A stretch of DNA of 64,000 bases, taken from assembly GCF_018619475.1 (NCBI RefSeq), contig NZ_JAHFZG010000015.1, forward strand, positions 31,723 to 95,722, read 5' to 3'. The stretch is from Rhodomicrobium sp. Az07. GTDB taxonomy: Bacteria; Pseudomonadota; Alphaproteobacteria; Rhizobiales; Rhodomicrobiaceae. Positions 19,481-28,392 of the stretch are shown here, one piece after another. Position numbers and translations under genes: made by a program. Every line of letters starts with the position of its first letter. Position 1 is the first letter of the stretch. The notes under the pieces are model-generated. The model made no database searches, was not told the origin of the DNA, and saw nothing but the letters and a program-made list of their open reading frames with translations.

Positions 19481-19697
19481 AAGGGCGCTCTGCCTCGCGC
19501 AAGCTTTGAGCGCTGCGACGCCGATTGAGACACGCAATCGCCGCCGCGGACAGCAACCCAGCCCTGCCTAAATTGCATGCGTGGTATATGGCTGCACAGG
19601 ACCATTAGCACCATTGATGCGCGGCCCCATGACGGTTAGAACAGGCGCAAACAAGACAATACCAAACTGCCGCTGCCTGCCGCATAGGATGCCCGCA

Positions 19698-21722
19698 ATG
19701 TTCAAGAAGATCCTCATCGCAAACCGGGGCGAGATCGCCTGCCGGGTGATCAAGACCGCGCGCCGTATGGGCATCAAGACGGTCGCCGTCTATTCGGAGG
19801 CCGATCGCAACGCCGTTCACGTCGAGATGGCCGACGAGGCCGTCCTCATCGGCCCGGCTGCCGCCGCACAGTCCTACCTCGTTGCCGAGAAGATCATCGA
19901 GGCCGCGAAAAAGACGGGCGCGGAAGCCATCCACCCAGGCTACGGCTTCCTTTCGGAAAACGCGGGCTTTGCCGAGGCGCTGAAAGAGGCCGGTATCGCG
20001 TTCATCGGCCCGAACATTGAAGCCATCAAGGCGATGGGCGACAAGATCGAGTCGAAGAAGGCGGCGGCTGAAGCGCGCGTCTCGACTGTGCCCGGCTATC
20101 TCGGCGTGATCGAAAGCCCGGAGCAAGCGATCACCATCGCGAACGACATCGGCTATCCCGTGATGATCAAGGCGAGCGCGGGCGGCGGCGGCAAGGGCAT
20201 GCGCATTGCGCGTTCCGCCGACGAAGTGCGCGAAGGTTTCCTCACCTCGACGGCGGAAGCGAAGTCGAGCTTCGGCGACGACCGCGTTTTCATCGAGAAG
20301 TTCGTCGAGAACCCGCGCCACATCGAAATTCAGGTGCTCGGCGACAAGCACGGCAACGTGGTCTACGTGTTCGAGCGCGAATGCTCGATCCAGCGCCGCA
20401 ACCAGAAGGTCATCGAAGAGGCTCCGAGCCCCTTCCTCGACGAAGCCACCCGCAAGGCGATGGGCGAGCAGGCCGTGGCCCTGTCGAAGGCCGTGAACTA
20501 CGAGAGCGCGGGCACCGTCGAGTTCATCGTCGACCCGGACAAGAACTTCTACTTCCTTGAGATGAACACGCGCCTTCAGGTGGAGCACCCGGTCACGGAG
20601 ATGATCACGGGCCTCGACCTTGTCGAGCAGATGATCCGCGTCGCTTACGGCGAAAAGCTGCCATTCAAGCAGGAGGATCTCAAGATCGACGGCTGGGCCG
20701 TCGAGAGCCGCGTCTACGCCGAAGACCCGTTCCGCAAGTTCCTGCCCTCCATCGGCCGCCTCGTGAAATACCGCCCGCCGGTCGAGGGGCCGCGCCTCAA
20801 CGGCACCATCGTGCGCAACGACACCGGCACGGAAGAGGGCGGCGAAATCTCCATGTTCTACGATCCGATGATCGCCAAGCTCATCACGTGGGGACAGACG
20901 CGCGAAGCCGCCATCAATGCGCAAGCCGCAGCGCTCGACGCATTTTACATCGATGGCATCGAGCACAATATTCCATTCCTCTCGGCGCTCATGCAGCATC
21001 CGCGCTGGCGCAAGGGCGATCTTTCCACCGGCTTCATCGCAGAAGAATACCCCGACGGCTTCAAGCATCGCGAGCCGGAAGGAGAGGAACGCGATATTCT
21101 CGCCGCCGTCGCAGCGTGGATCGACCATATCAATAACATCCGCCGCCGCCACATTTCGGGGCAGCTCCCGCATGCGGTCGGCCTGCGTCTCGGCGCGGCG
21201 CGTATCTGCAAGCTCGGCAATTTCGAGCAGCATGTCGTGCTGGCGGGCGACTACAAGAGCGGCACGACGGTCACTTTCACGGATGCCGAGGGCAATCCCG
21301 AGAAGACGGTCGGCTTCGAAACCCACTGGTGGTTCGGCAAGCCCATCTGGCACGGCAAGGTTGACGGCAAAGAAGTCTCGGTGCAGGTGCGCGTCATTCC
21401 GAACGGCTTCGACCTCTCCTATAACGGCGTGCGCACCAAGGCGTACGTCTACACGGCCCGCGAGGCCGAGATGACCGCGCTGATGCCCGAGAAGAAGGCG
21501 GCCGACACGTCGAAGAAGCTTCTCTGCCCGATGCCGGGCCTTGTGATTTCCATCTCGGTGGAAGAAGGCCAGGAGGTGAAGGAGGGCGAACAACTCGCCA
21601 TCGTCGAGGCGATGAAGATGCAGAACGTGCTCAAGGCCGAGCGCGATGTGACGGTGACAAAGCTCCGCGCGAAGCCGGGCGACAGCCTCGCGGTCGACGC
21701 GGTGATCATGGAATTCGCTTGA
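19698..21722 (+). CDS. pccA: Propionyl-CoA carboxylase alpha subunit (biotin carboxylase + biotin carrier)
   Basis: ATP-dependent carboxylation of the carrier biotin, for conversion of propionyl-CoA to methylmalonyl-CoA with the beta subunit PccB (not in the window). 674 residues: biotin carboxylase N-domain (ILIANRGEIACRVI), ATP-grasp domain with the KASAGGGGKGMRIA loop, biotin carboxylase C-domain (about 335-445), a BT linker domain, and a biotinyl domain with Lys640 in EAMKMQN. The BT domain and overall length point to propionyl-CoA rather than acetyl- or methylcrotonyl-CoA carboxylase. The ATG at 19698 begins MFKKILIANRG and has AGGA upstream; an ATG three codons earlier is possible. Functionally linked to the methylmalonyl-CoA mutase genes further on. 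A strong terminator follows. Confidence 0.95.
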   Translation: MFKKILIANRGEIACRVIKTARRMGIKTVAVYSEADRNAVHVEMADEAVLIGPAAAAQSYLVAEKIIEAAKKTGAEAIHPGYGFLSENAGFAEALKEAGIAFIGPNIEAIKAMGDKIESKKAAAEARVSTVPGYLGVIESPEQAITIANDIGYPVMIKASAGGGGKGMRIARSADEVREGFLTSTAEAKSSFGDDRVFIEKFVENPRHIEIQVLGDKHGNVVYVFERECSIQRRNQKVIEEAPSPFLDEATRKAMGEQAVALSKAVNYESAGTVEFIVDPDKNFYFLEMNTRLQVEHPVTEMITGLDLVEQMIRVAYGEKLPFKQEDLKIDGWAVESRVYAEDPFRKFLPSIGRLVKYRPPVEGPRLNGTIVRNDTGTEEGGEISMFYDPMIAKLITWGQTREAAINAQAAALDAFYIDGIEHNIPFLSALMQHPRWRKGDLSTGFIAEEYPDGFKHREPEGEERDILAAVAAWIDHINNIRRRHISGQLPHAVGLRLGAARICKLGNFEQHVVLAGDYKSGTTVTFTDAEGNPEKTVGFETHWWFGKPIWHGKVDGKEVSVQVRVIPNGFDLSYNGVRTKAYVYTAREAEMTALMPEKKAADTSKKLLCPMPGLVISISVEEGQEVKEGEQLAIVEAMKMQNVLKAERDVTVTKLRAKPGDSLAVDAVIMEFA

Positions 21723-21752
21723 TCGAAGCCGCTTCCGGCGACGCAGAAATGC

Positions 21753-21781
21753 AAAAAGCCGCTCTTCGGAGCGGCTTTTTT
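21753..21781 (+). terminator. Rho-independent terminator after pccA
   Basis: Perfect stem of A-rich foot and GCCGCTC/GAGCGGC closed by a TTCG tetraloop and followed by T6. The opposite strand also has an A/T-flanked stem, so it may serve the minus-strand bactofilin gene too. Confidence 0.92.
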
Positions 21782-21948
21782 ACGCCGCTGGGGGTGCCCT
21801 GTTTTCGCGCCACGTCGTGAGAAGCCCATCAAGGGCGCCAAGGATTGTCCGGCGAATCCGGAATGCCGGACTGTCACCGATAAAGATGAGCGGAGATTTT
21901 GGGCGCGGCGAAAGAAATCAACGCGCGAGTCGGCGGCAATTCCGGCCG

Positions 21949-22590
21949 TCAGCCCCGGACGTTCACATGAACGGTCTGCGCGGAGCCGGACGATGCGCCG
22001 TTATCGTCGGAAACCAGAATGTCGAAGTTTGCCGTGCTGCTGTCGCCGCCGTCATGCATGAACATGACGCGGCCCGCTTCGATATCGGCTTGCGTGAAGC
22101 GGTCCACCGAAACGCCGGCATTCGCAGCAAGCGCCACGAAACCGTTCGACACGTTCGACACGCTGAAGGTCAATTCGTGGGCGCTGTCGTCCGGGTCGAT
22201 CGCGGTGATGTCTTCCTTCGTGATCACGACGGAACGCCCGCGCTTCACGGTGATGTCGAGGTCGCCCGCGAGCTTCGGCGGCACATTGCGCAGTTCGGCC
22301 GAGAGATCCGCACCCATTTCCATCGCAAGCTGCCCGTAGCGGACATTGCCGCTAACGGAACCGGAACTGCGAATGCTGATGAGGTTCTTCACGAAAACTT
22401 CGCCCTGGACCGCCCCCGCGACATCGGCCTGATCGGTCTTCAGCGTGCCGAAAAACGTACCGCCCTGATGGACGAGAACGGATTCGGCGGCAAGCTCACC
22501 TTCGACATAGCCATGGATTTCCATCTGGCGGCAATTGCGGATCTTGCCCTTGATGATGGTATCTTCCTGGATGATCGCCTCGCGTGCCAC
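21949..22590 (-). CDS. Bactofilin fused to a CSPG/cadherin-like repeat
   Basis: About 213 residues from GTG 22590. The first ~100 residues are a bactofilin (polymer-forming beta-helix): TIIKGKIRNCRQMEIHGYVEGEL, split by the conserved turn positions, then LVHQGGTFFGTLKTDQADV and GEVFVKNLISIRSSGSVSGN. From about residue 117 the protein resembles one CSPG/cadherin-3 repeat: ITAIDPDDSAHELTFSV, then FTQADIEAGRVMFMHDGG, then FDILVSDDNG. Bactofilins form cytoplasmic filaments near the membrane, while CSPG repeats are usually extracellular, so the fusion is odd. The frame is open to GTG 22671; I prefer 22590, where AGGAG lies about ten bases upstream. The gene is convergent with pccA and shares its terminator. 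Confidence 0.8.
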   Translation of the reverse strand: MAREAIIQEDTIIKGKIRNCRQMEIHGYVEGELAAESVLVHQGGTFFGTLKTDQADVAGAVQGEVFVKNLISIRSSGSVSGNVRYGQLAMEMGADLSAELRNVPPKLAGDLDITVKRGRSVVITKEDITAIDPDDSAHELTFSVSNVSNGFVALAANAGVSVDRFTQADIEAGRVMFMHDGGDSSTANFDILVSDDNGASSGSAQTVHVNVRG

Positions 22591-22960
22591 TGCCGTCTCG
22601 CTCCTGCTGTGTCTGCTGTTGCGGCTTGTTACCGCGACGTAAGCTTCGCCGCACAATAGGCCGCCGAGCACAAGCGAAGCAATCGAAATTCGGGCTGACG
22701 CGAAATTGCGGGCGGGCTTGTTGCATCCGCACCGTGCGGGAAGGCCGAGACGACGAAGCGAGCTGATTGGTCCCTTCGGCCACAGCTTCGGGCAAGGTCC
22801 GAAGGTGCCGGGTTGAAAAGGCAGTCGAAGACCATTGAAAAATTGTACAAACGACTATTAATTGTTCACGAAAGTCTGTAAGAGGCGGAACGCATAGCCC
22901 ATCGAATCGGCGCGTTACCGGTGGCTTACTTTCGCGCCATAAGCAAAAGTCCTGGACAGC
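22591..22960. other. Intergenic region between divergent bactofilin gene and mucR
   Basis: No convincing gene. The 22835-22890 part is A/T-rich, with a possible TTGAAA at 22835 and TTAATT at 22858 (17-base spacing) that could be the mucR promoter. A/T-rich, T-A-step-rich DNA is what MucR/Ros proteins bind, so autoregulation here is plausible but unproven. Confidence 0.4.
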
Positions 22961-23455
22961 ATGGAAAACAGTAACGAAATCGAACTGACCTCATTCACCG
23001 CAGATGTCGTGGCAGCCTATGTCGCCAACAATGTGATCAGCGCCGACAAGCTCGCCGACTTTATCGGCTCGGTCTACGCGGCTCTCAGCAAGGCCGCCAC
23101 ACAGACCGCCGAACCCGCGAAACCGGAGCTGACGCCGGCAGTGCCGATCAAGAAATCGGTGACGCAGGATCACATCATCTGCCTTGAAGACGGCAAGAAG
23201 TTCAAATCCCTCAAGCGGCATCTGAAGACGCATTACGATCTTTCGCCGGAAGAATATCGCGAGAAATGGGGTCTGCCGCACGACTATCCGATGGTGGCGC
23301 CAGCCTACGCACAGGCGCGCTCCAACCTCGCGAAGAGCATGGGCCTCGGACAGCGCAACGGTGCCAAAGCCGGCGCGAAGCCTGCGTCGGCGCCCCCGGC
23401 GCCCAAAGCGGCGGCTCCCAAGGCGCGCGGCAGGCGTCCGCGAAACGCAGCTTGA
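22961..23455 (+). CDS. mucR: MucR/Ros family zinc-finger transcriptional regulator
   Basis: 164-residue DNA-binding regulator. N-terminal oligomerisation part (about 1-45), then the Ros-type zinc finger with Cys74, Asp77, His87 and His91 in CLEDGKKFKSLKRHLKTH, and the conserved YDLSPEEYREKWGLP. The C-terminal tail (about 130-164) is Ala/Lys/Pro-rich and basic, which is longer than in Sinorhizobium MucR. The family controls exopolysaccharide, motility and cell-cycle genes and acts as a nucleoid-associated silencer at A/T-rich DNA. It is a single-gene unit followed by a strong inverted repeat. Confidence 0.95.
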   Translation: MENSNEIELTSFTADVVAAYVANNVISADKLADFIGSVYAALSKAATQTAEPAKPELTPAVPIKKSVTQDHIICLEDGKKFKSLKRHLKTHYDLSPEEYREKWGLPHDYPMVAPAYAQARSNLAKSMGLGQRNGAKAGAKPASAPPAPKAAAPKARGRRPRNAA

Positions 23456-23466
23456 TCGTCCGGGCA

Positions 23467-23493
23467 TTTGAGGCCTTCGGCGAAGGCCTCAAA
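23467..23493. terminator. Inverted repeat between convergent mucR and L,D-transpeptidase gene
   Basis: Thirteen-base perfect inverted repeat (TTTGAGGCCTTCG / CGAAGGCCTCAAA) with a single central base, 12 bases after the mucR stop. There is no T-run, but the location between convergent genes suggests a transcription end signal. Confidence 0.5.
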
Positions 23494-23558
23494 GCGAGGC
23501 GAAACAGCCTGTCCCCGCGTGCGACGCGCTCGGAAACCGAGGCGTCGGGGCGGAAACA

Positions 23559-24890
23559 CTAGCGCTGCGTGTATCCGAGCATGATCGGAGGCGCGGGCGT
23601 GTCTTCGACCCTGTCGGGCTGGGAGGCCAGCTTGCCGCCCTTGCCGGAGCGGTTTGTTTTCTGCAACGCGCCGGGGTCGGGCGTCGGAGCAGGTGCCTGC
23701 ATCGATGTGCTGCCAAACTCATAGCGCACGGGCGGCGTACTACCTTGCGACTCGATGCGAGCGGCAAAGCCCTCACCCGATGCAGGTGCAGCGCCGGATG
23801 TCTGCGACCAACCCGGTTGCGTTGCCTGCATGCTCGCAATCGACATGGCCTTGCTAGCGGGAGTCCTGATCACCGGAGACGCAGACATGGACGCGAGCGA
23901 GCCGGTCTCGGACGGCTGCTGGGCGTTCGAGAATGTCGCGGCCGGTTGCGCGTAGCTTGGCGTAAAGGAGCGCATCGGCGGTTGCGGTGCCATGGTGGCC
24001 ATCGCGACAGATGGGCTGGCTTGCTGCCCGGCGCCCTGCGCCCGGTTCAGGTTGGCCAGAAGCGTCTGCGGCACGCCATCGATGCCCGGAAGCATCCTTG
24101 GATCGACCTTTGCGAAGATCGGGCATGGGCCATCGGGCGCGGGATCGCCTGGAAGACCGGGAAACTGCACGTTCACCTGATATTGCTTGCCGCACACCTT
24201 GACGAGCGGCGGCTTGCCGGTGATCTCGAACGAATCGTAGCCCTCCTTGAGCCGCAGCCAGAACGGATACCACGGATTGTCGCTGTGCTTGGCCATGTTG
24301 GCGGCGGTCATGCGGAAAGGAAAAGCTTGCACGTGGAACTTCGTCTGGCCCGCGTCGAACGCCTCACGAGCGAGGATGTAGATCTCCTCGATATAGGCGT
24401 CGGTCATGGCATAACAGCCGGCCGACTTGCAATTGCCGTGCACCATCAGCGCTGAACCCGTATGGCCGTTCGCCTGATCGTGCACGTTCGGATAGCCGAG
24501 ATTGAAGGCGAGGTAAAAATTGCTGCGCGGGTTCATCTGGCCGCGCGTGACGGTGTAGAAGCCTTCGGGAGCCTGCTTGTCCCCGGTCTGAATTTTCGGG
24601 CCGAGGGTACCGGACCATGCACAGATCGGGTAGGTGCGGAAATGCTGGAACCGGCCGTCCCTGAACTTCCAGACCTCAAGCTCCGACTCTTCCTTGAAGA
24701 TGCGGATGAAGATCGGCGCGTCGGACCTCATGCCTTTGATGGCGAGCATGGCCTGGGTCGATGCAGGAAGCTGGCGCTCGGCCGGCGGCACCGCGTTCTC
24801 GGCATCGCCGCCGAACCCGAAGAGGTTGAGACACCCGGTCAGGCCCAGCAAAAGCGGAGCGACCGACGCAAAACGCAACGCAACTCTCAT
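23559..24890 (-). CDS. YafK-type L,D-transpeptidase lipoprotein
   Basis: 443 residues from ATG 24890 (preceded by AGGAAAG). Lipoprotein signal with lipobox LTGC (Cys20), so the protein is anchored to a membrane. The YkuD-type domain of the YafK/DpaA subgroup lies at about 55-240; active-site residues are His151 and Cys159 in HGNCKSAGCYAMTD. In E. coli YafK (DpaA) this type releases Braun lipoprotein from peptidoglycan; whether that applies here is unknown. The C-terminal ~170 residues are Ser/Ala/Pro/Gln-rich and probably disordered. accA is upstream on the same strand with a 183-base gap. Confidence 0.9.
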   Translation of the reverse strand: MRVALRFASVAPLLLGLTGCLNLFGFGGDAENAVPPAERQLPASTQAMLAIKGMRSDAPIFIRIFKEESELEVWKFRDGRFQHFRTYPICAWSGTLGPKIQTGDKQAPEGFYTVTRGQMNPRSNFYLAFNLGYPNVHDQANGHTGSALMVHGNCKSAGCYAMTDAYIEEIYILAREAFDAGQTKFHVQAFPFRMTAANMAKHSDNPWYPFWLRLKEGYDSFEITGKPPLVKVCGKQYQVNVQFPGLPGDPAPDGPCPIFAKVDPRMLPGIDGVPQTLLANLNRAQGAGQQASPSVAMATMAPQPPMRSFTPSYAQPAATFSNAQQPSETGSLASMSASPVIRTPASKAMSIASMQATQPGWSQTSGAAPASGEGFAARIESQGSTPPVRYEFGSTSMQAPAPTPDPGALQKTNRSGKGGKLASQPDRVEDTPAPPIMLGYTQR

Positions 24891-25073
24891 CAAGCCTTTC
24901 CTCTGCGCGGTGGCGCTGTCGGGTGAGCATCGGCCGTCTGGGTTAAAAAGAGGTTGCATCTCACGTGTACTTTTTAGCGCTCGCATCCTGAGGCTGCAGG
25001 CCTCCGATTCCTTTTCTGCAACAGAGACTTGGCCGTGGTATTGAGGCCAAAATGCGACACCTTGGTCGAGAGC

Positions 25074-26039
25074 CTAACGGGCGGCCGGCAAGGTACGGCC
25101 GATAGCGAGGAATTTGTCCTGCCGCTGCTTTCTGATGGCCTGTCCCTCCTGTGATTCGAATTCGGAAAGGGCGCGTTCGACCGCGTCGCTTACATTGCTG
25201 ATGGCAGCCTCCCGGTCGCGATGCGCGCCGCCGACCGGCTCCGGGATGATCTGGTCGATCACACCGAGCTGAAGGAGATCCTGCGCAGTGATCTTCATGT
25301 TCGTCGCGGCATCGCGCGCCTTCGAACTGTCGCGCCAGAGGATCGAGGCCGCCCCTTCGGGCGAGATCACGCTGTAGATCGAATGTTCGAGCATCAGCAC
25401 GCGGTTCGCTGCGGCAATCGCGATGGCGCCGCCGGAACCGCCCTCGCCGATCACGACCGCGACCATCGGCACCGACAGCGCCAGACAGCAATCGGTCGAG
25501 CGCGCGATGGCCTCGGCCTGCCCGCGTTCCTCCGCCTCGATACCGGGATATGCGCCCGCCGTGTCGACGAGGCTCACCACCGGGATGCCGAATCGGTCGG
25601 CCATCTGCATGAGACGCACGGCCTTGCGGTACCCCTCGGGCTTCGCCATGCCGAAATTGTGCCGCAGGCGGCCTTGCGTGTCCGCGCCCTTCTCGTGGCC
25701 CAGCACCATGACGGTGCGGCCGTTGAACTGGCCGAGGCCGCCGATGATGGCAAGATCCTCGCCGAAATAGCGGTCCCCGCCCAGCGGCATGAAGTCGACG
25801 ATAAGCTCGCGGATGTAGTCGACGGAGTGCGGCCGCGCGGGATGGCGCGCCACCTGCGTCTTCTGCCAGGGATCGAGGCTCCTGTAGGTTTCTTCGAGCG
25901 CCGTCTGCGCCTTCTCGCGAAGCTTGGCGAGTTCATCCTTGATGGAAACGCCGCCTTCTCCTTCGCCGAGCGCGCTCAATTCCGCGATCTTGCTTTCGAG
26001 TTCGGCGATGGGTTTTTCGAAGTCGAGATAGGTGCGCAT
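25074..26039 (-). CDS. accA: Acetyl-CoA carboxylase carboxyltransferase subunit alpha
   Basis: Half of the carboxyltransferase that forms malonyl-CoA, acting with AccD (not in the window). 321 residues, the usual length. N-terminal helical hairpin (IAELESKIAELSAL), then the crotonase-like core with DRYFGEDLAIIGG, VSLVDTAGAYPGIEAEERGQ and the oxyanion-type glycine loop EGGSGGAIAI, ending with a helix of VERALSEFES. ATG 26039 is the only sensible start. The next gene upstream, a methyltransferase, ends 92 bases away on the same strand. Confidence 0.97.
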   Translation of the reverse strand: MRTYLDFEKPIAELESKIAELSALGEGEGGVSIKDELAKLREKAQTALEETYRSLDPWQKTQVARHPARPHSVDYIRELIVDFMPLGGDRYFGEDLAIIGGLGQFNGRTVMVLGHEKGADTQGRLRHNFGMAKPEGYRKAVRLMQMADRFGIPVVSLVDTAGAYPGIEAEERGQAEAIARSTDCCLALSVPMVAVVIGEGGSGGAIAIAAANRVLMLEHSIYSVISPEGAASILWRDSSKARDAATNMKITAQDLLQLGVIDQIIPEPVGGAHRDREAAISNVSDAVERALSEFESQEGQAIRKQRQDKFLAIGRTLPAAR

Positions 26040-26131
26040 GGCCTTGGAGCTTGGAACGGAAGGGTGTGATTTCGCCCATTGCCTAGCATGGGTCGCCCGA
26101 GAGGGCTAGTGCGCGTTCCGGCGCTCCCCGT

Positions 26132-26878
26132 TCATTTCGCGGCACCGGGCGCATCGAGAACGCCATAGACGAGGCGCCATGTGACGCAGCCCCCGTGGCG
26201 GCGGTCGAATGCGGCCAGCGCGCGCCGAAGCGCCGTCGCCGACAGCGGCCGATAGCCGGGCCTCGGCTGGCGCGCGCCCGTGTCGCGCAGCGCCCTTATA
26301 AAGCCCGCCGCGTCTCCGTATTCGGCGGTGATGCTTTCCTCCCGCACGACGCCGTCGAGCGCGGGCATGTCGAGAAGGCCCACAGGCTCGCCAAGGCTTG
26401 CGAGCGTCTCGCGCCATTCGGGAAAATTGCCGGGGCCGATGGTGGCGAACACGACGCGGCCGCCGGGCTTCAGGAGCCGCCGCCAGCTTTCGAGGCTTCG
26501 GCGCGGGTCGTCGCACCATTGCAGCGTCATGCTCGATGCCACGAGATCGAAGCCGGTCGCGACTGCCGGGCAGTCGCCGTCCATCGCGGCGAACATCGTC
26601 TCCGCGCCCCGTTTGCTCTCCGCCGCGATGTTCTCACGACAGCGAGAAACCATGTCGGGGCCGATATCGGTGAAGAGGAAGCGGCCGCGAGGATAGCGCG
26701 CGATGAGACGGCGGGAAAAAAGCCCCGTGCCGCAACCGATTTCGAGAATGCGCGGCTCGCTTGCATCGGGCAGAAGCCCGGCAAGGCGCGCCGCGACCGT
26801 CTCCTGAAGCGCCGCGTTGGCGTCGTAGGTCAGGAGGCTCTCCGAGAAGCGGCGTGCGATTATGCCCTTGCGGGACAT
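26132..26878 (-). CDS. Class I SAM methyltransferase (BioC-like)
   Basis: 248 residues from ATG 26878 (AGGTGAG upstream). Rossmann methyltransferase: motif I ILEIGCGTGLFSRRL, acidic loop FTDIGPDMVSRC, motif post-I AAMDGDCPAV, motif IV FDLVASSMTLQWCDDP. The opening FSESLLTYDANAALQETVAARL and the order of motifs resemble BioC, which methylates malonyl-ACP for biotin synthesis. No other bio gene is present, so the precise role is open. The frame is open further to 26974 but those residues are not typical of the family. Confidence 0.8.
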   Translation of the reverse strand: MSRKGIIARRFSESLLTYDANAALQETVAARLAGLLPDASEPRILEIGCGTGLFSRRLIARYPRGRFLFTDIGPDMVSRCRENIAAESKRGAETMFAAMDGDCPAVATGFDLVASSMTLQWCDDPRRSLESWRRLLKPGGRVVFATIGPGNFPEWRETLASLGEPVGLLDMPALDGVVREESITAEYGDAAGFIRALRDTGARQPRPGYRPLSATALRRALAAFDRRHGGCVTWRLVYGVLDAPGAAK

Positions 26879-27139
26879 GGAATTCTCACCTGGATTTCTG
26901 CAAAGAGGCGCGCACAGTCGCAGGGAGGAGCGCGCCTTCCGCCCCTGTTTCCCCCTGACGTTGCCAAAGCGCAAGGCCTCTTGTGTTTCCTCATCGCTGA
27001 GAGCGCGGGGAGGGGAAGGACATCGCGCGCCGCTTCAGCCCCGAAATGACGCAACGAACTCTTTCCGTCGCCTCGCGGTTGAGATTGCATAGGGGCCGGT
27101 TTTCCATTTAATTTCACCTCATTTGCAGGGGGGTGTTTC

Positions 27140-28192
27140 GTGGATACTCGTATCGGTTCCATTGCCAACGACCTGAGAGCGGGACAGACCCCGCCCGAAG
27201 TCAGCGTCCGGACATTTCTCGGCTGGTTCGACGCCCAGCGCCGCCGTTACAGGATCGTTCAGAACATCCGCGACGAACTCGCAAAAGAAGGCGTGCGGAC
27301 CGTTCCCGATTTCGAGACGGTCTGGATCGACGCGCCGATCAGGTTCGTCCTCTCCGAAGGGAACGGCGTTTTCGTCAATTTCGAGCCGACGACGCCCGGC
27401 CACACCGCGCAGAAGGCACCCGAGGCGACCCCGCCGGGCCGGTGGGAAACCTGCGAGGCAACCTACAAGGTCGGCAGGCTCGCCGCGGCGAACCAGGGCA
27501 TCGTTTCCGTGCCGCCCGACCAGCCCGTCGCTCAGGCCGTCACGATCATGATGCTGCGCGGCTTCTCCCAGCTTCCGGTCATGACGGACGAGGAAACCGT
27601 GCTCGGCATGCTCAGTTGGCGGTCGGTGGGAACGCGCATGGTGCTGAACCGGCCCGCGCTCGTCGTCGGCGACGCTATGGAAGCGCATCACGAGGTGAGA
27701 TCGGACGTCTCGATCTTCGACGCGATCCAGGCCATCGTGGCGAACGATTATGTTCTCGTGCGCGGCGCGGACGGCCGCATCACCGGCATCGTCACGGCGA
27801 ACGATCTGAGCCTTCAGTTTCACGACCTGACCGAGCCGTTCCTGCTGCTTGGCGAAATCGAAAACCTCGTCCGCAACATGATCGGCAACGTGTTTTCCGC
27901 CGGGGAACTGAAGACCGCATGCAACCCGGCGGACGCCTCGCGCCTCGCTTTTGTGGAAACCGTCGCAGACCTTTCCTTCGGCGAGTATATCCGCCTTCTG
28001 CAATTGCCGCAGAACTGGGGACGGCTCGGGATCAACATCGAACGCGAGGTCTTCTGCCAGTCGCTGGACGCGGTGCGCAAGATCCGCAACGACGTGATGC
28101 ATTTCGATCCGGACGGCATTGAGCCCGACGAATTGCAGCAGCTTCGCCGGTTCACACGCTTCATGCGGCAGCTTGCCAGCGCGCGCGCGTAG
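27140..28192 (+). CDS. CBS-pair protein with C-terminal HEPN-like domain
   Basis: 350 residues from GTG 27140 (AGGGGGG upstream). There are three parts. Residues 1-95 are an unrecognised domain containing RTFLGWFDAQRRRYRIVQNI and VPDFETVWIDAPI. Residues about 110-235 are two CBS motifs (MMLRGFSQLPVM and ITGIVTANDLS), which usually bind adenine nucleotides. Residues about 235-350 are helical and include EIENLVRNMI and LDAVRKIRNDVMHF. The sequence Arg316-Asn-Asp-Val-Met-His321 fits the R-x4-6-H motif of HEPN domains, many of which are RNases in toxin and defence systems. The combination suggests a nucleotide-sensing effector, but activity is inference. It is the first of four same-strand genes leading to a MoxR ATPase and a VWA protein. 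Confidence 0.75.
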   Translation: MDTRIGSIANDLRAGQTPPEVSVRTFLGWFDAQRRRYRIVQNIRDELAKEGVRTVPDFETVWIDAPIRFVLSEGNGVFVNFEPTTPGHTAQKAPEATPPGRWETCEATYKVGRLAAANQGIVSVPPDQPVAQAVTIMMLRGFSQLPVMTDEETVLGMLSWRSVGTRMVLNRPALVVGDAMEAHHEVRSDVSIFDAIQAIVANDYVLVRGADGRITGIVTANDLSLQFHDLTEPFLLLGEIENLVRNMIGNVFSAGELKTACNPADASRLAFVETVADLSFGEYIRLLQLPQNWGRLGINIEREVFCQSLDAVRKIRNDVMHFDPDGIEPDELQQLRRFTRFMRQLASARA

Positions 28193-28392
28193 AAGCAGAT
28201 CCAATCACGTTTATTTAACCGTCAGATCACGTGCGATAACGGCAGTGTTGGAACCGTTCGCTTCGAGCACAGGTTAAAGTCGGTTAGAATGATCCAAAGC
28301 GGCCGGTCGCGAAGCGGTCGGGAGAAAGGCTCTCACGGCACGAAAAAACGGCGTCCCGGCTGCTGGCCGAACCTGTTTGACTGGAGTGACCC

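Noticed and set aside
19605..21593. Minus-strand frame of over 650 codons opposite pccA
   Set aside because: Antisense shadow of pccA with repetitive Asp/Arg/His composition.
26879..27139. Possible regulatory RNA before the CBS-HEPN gene
   Set aside because: No stable conserved-looking structure or terminator could be seen.
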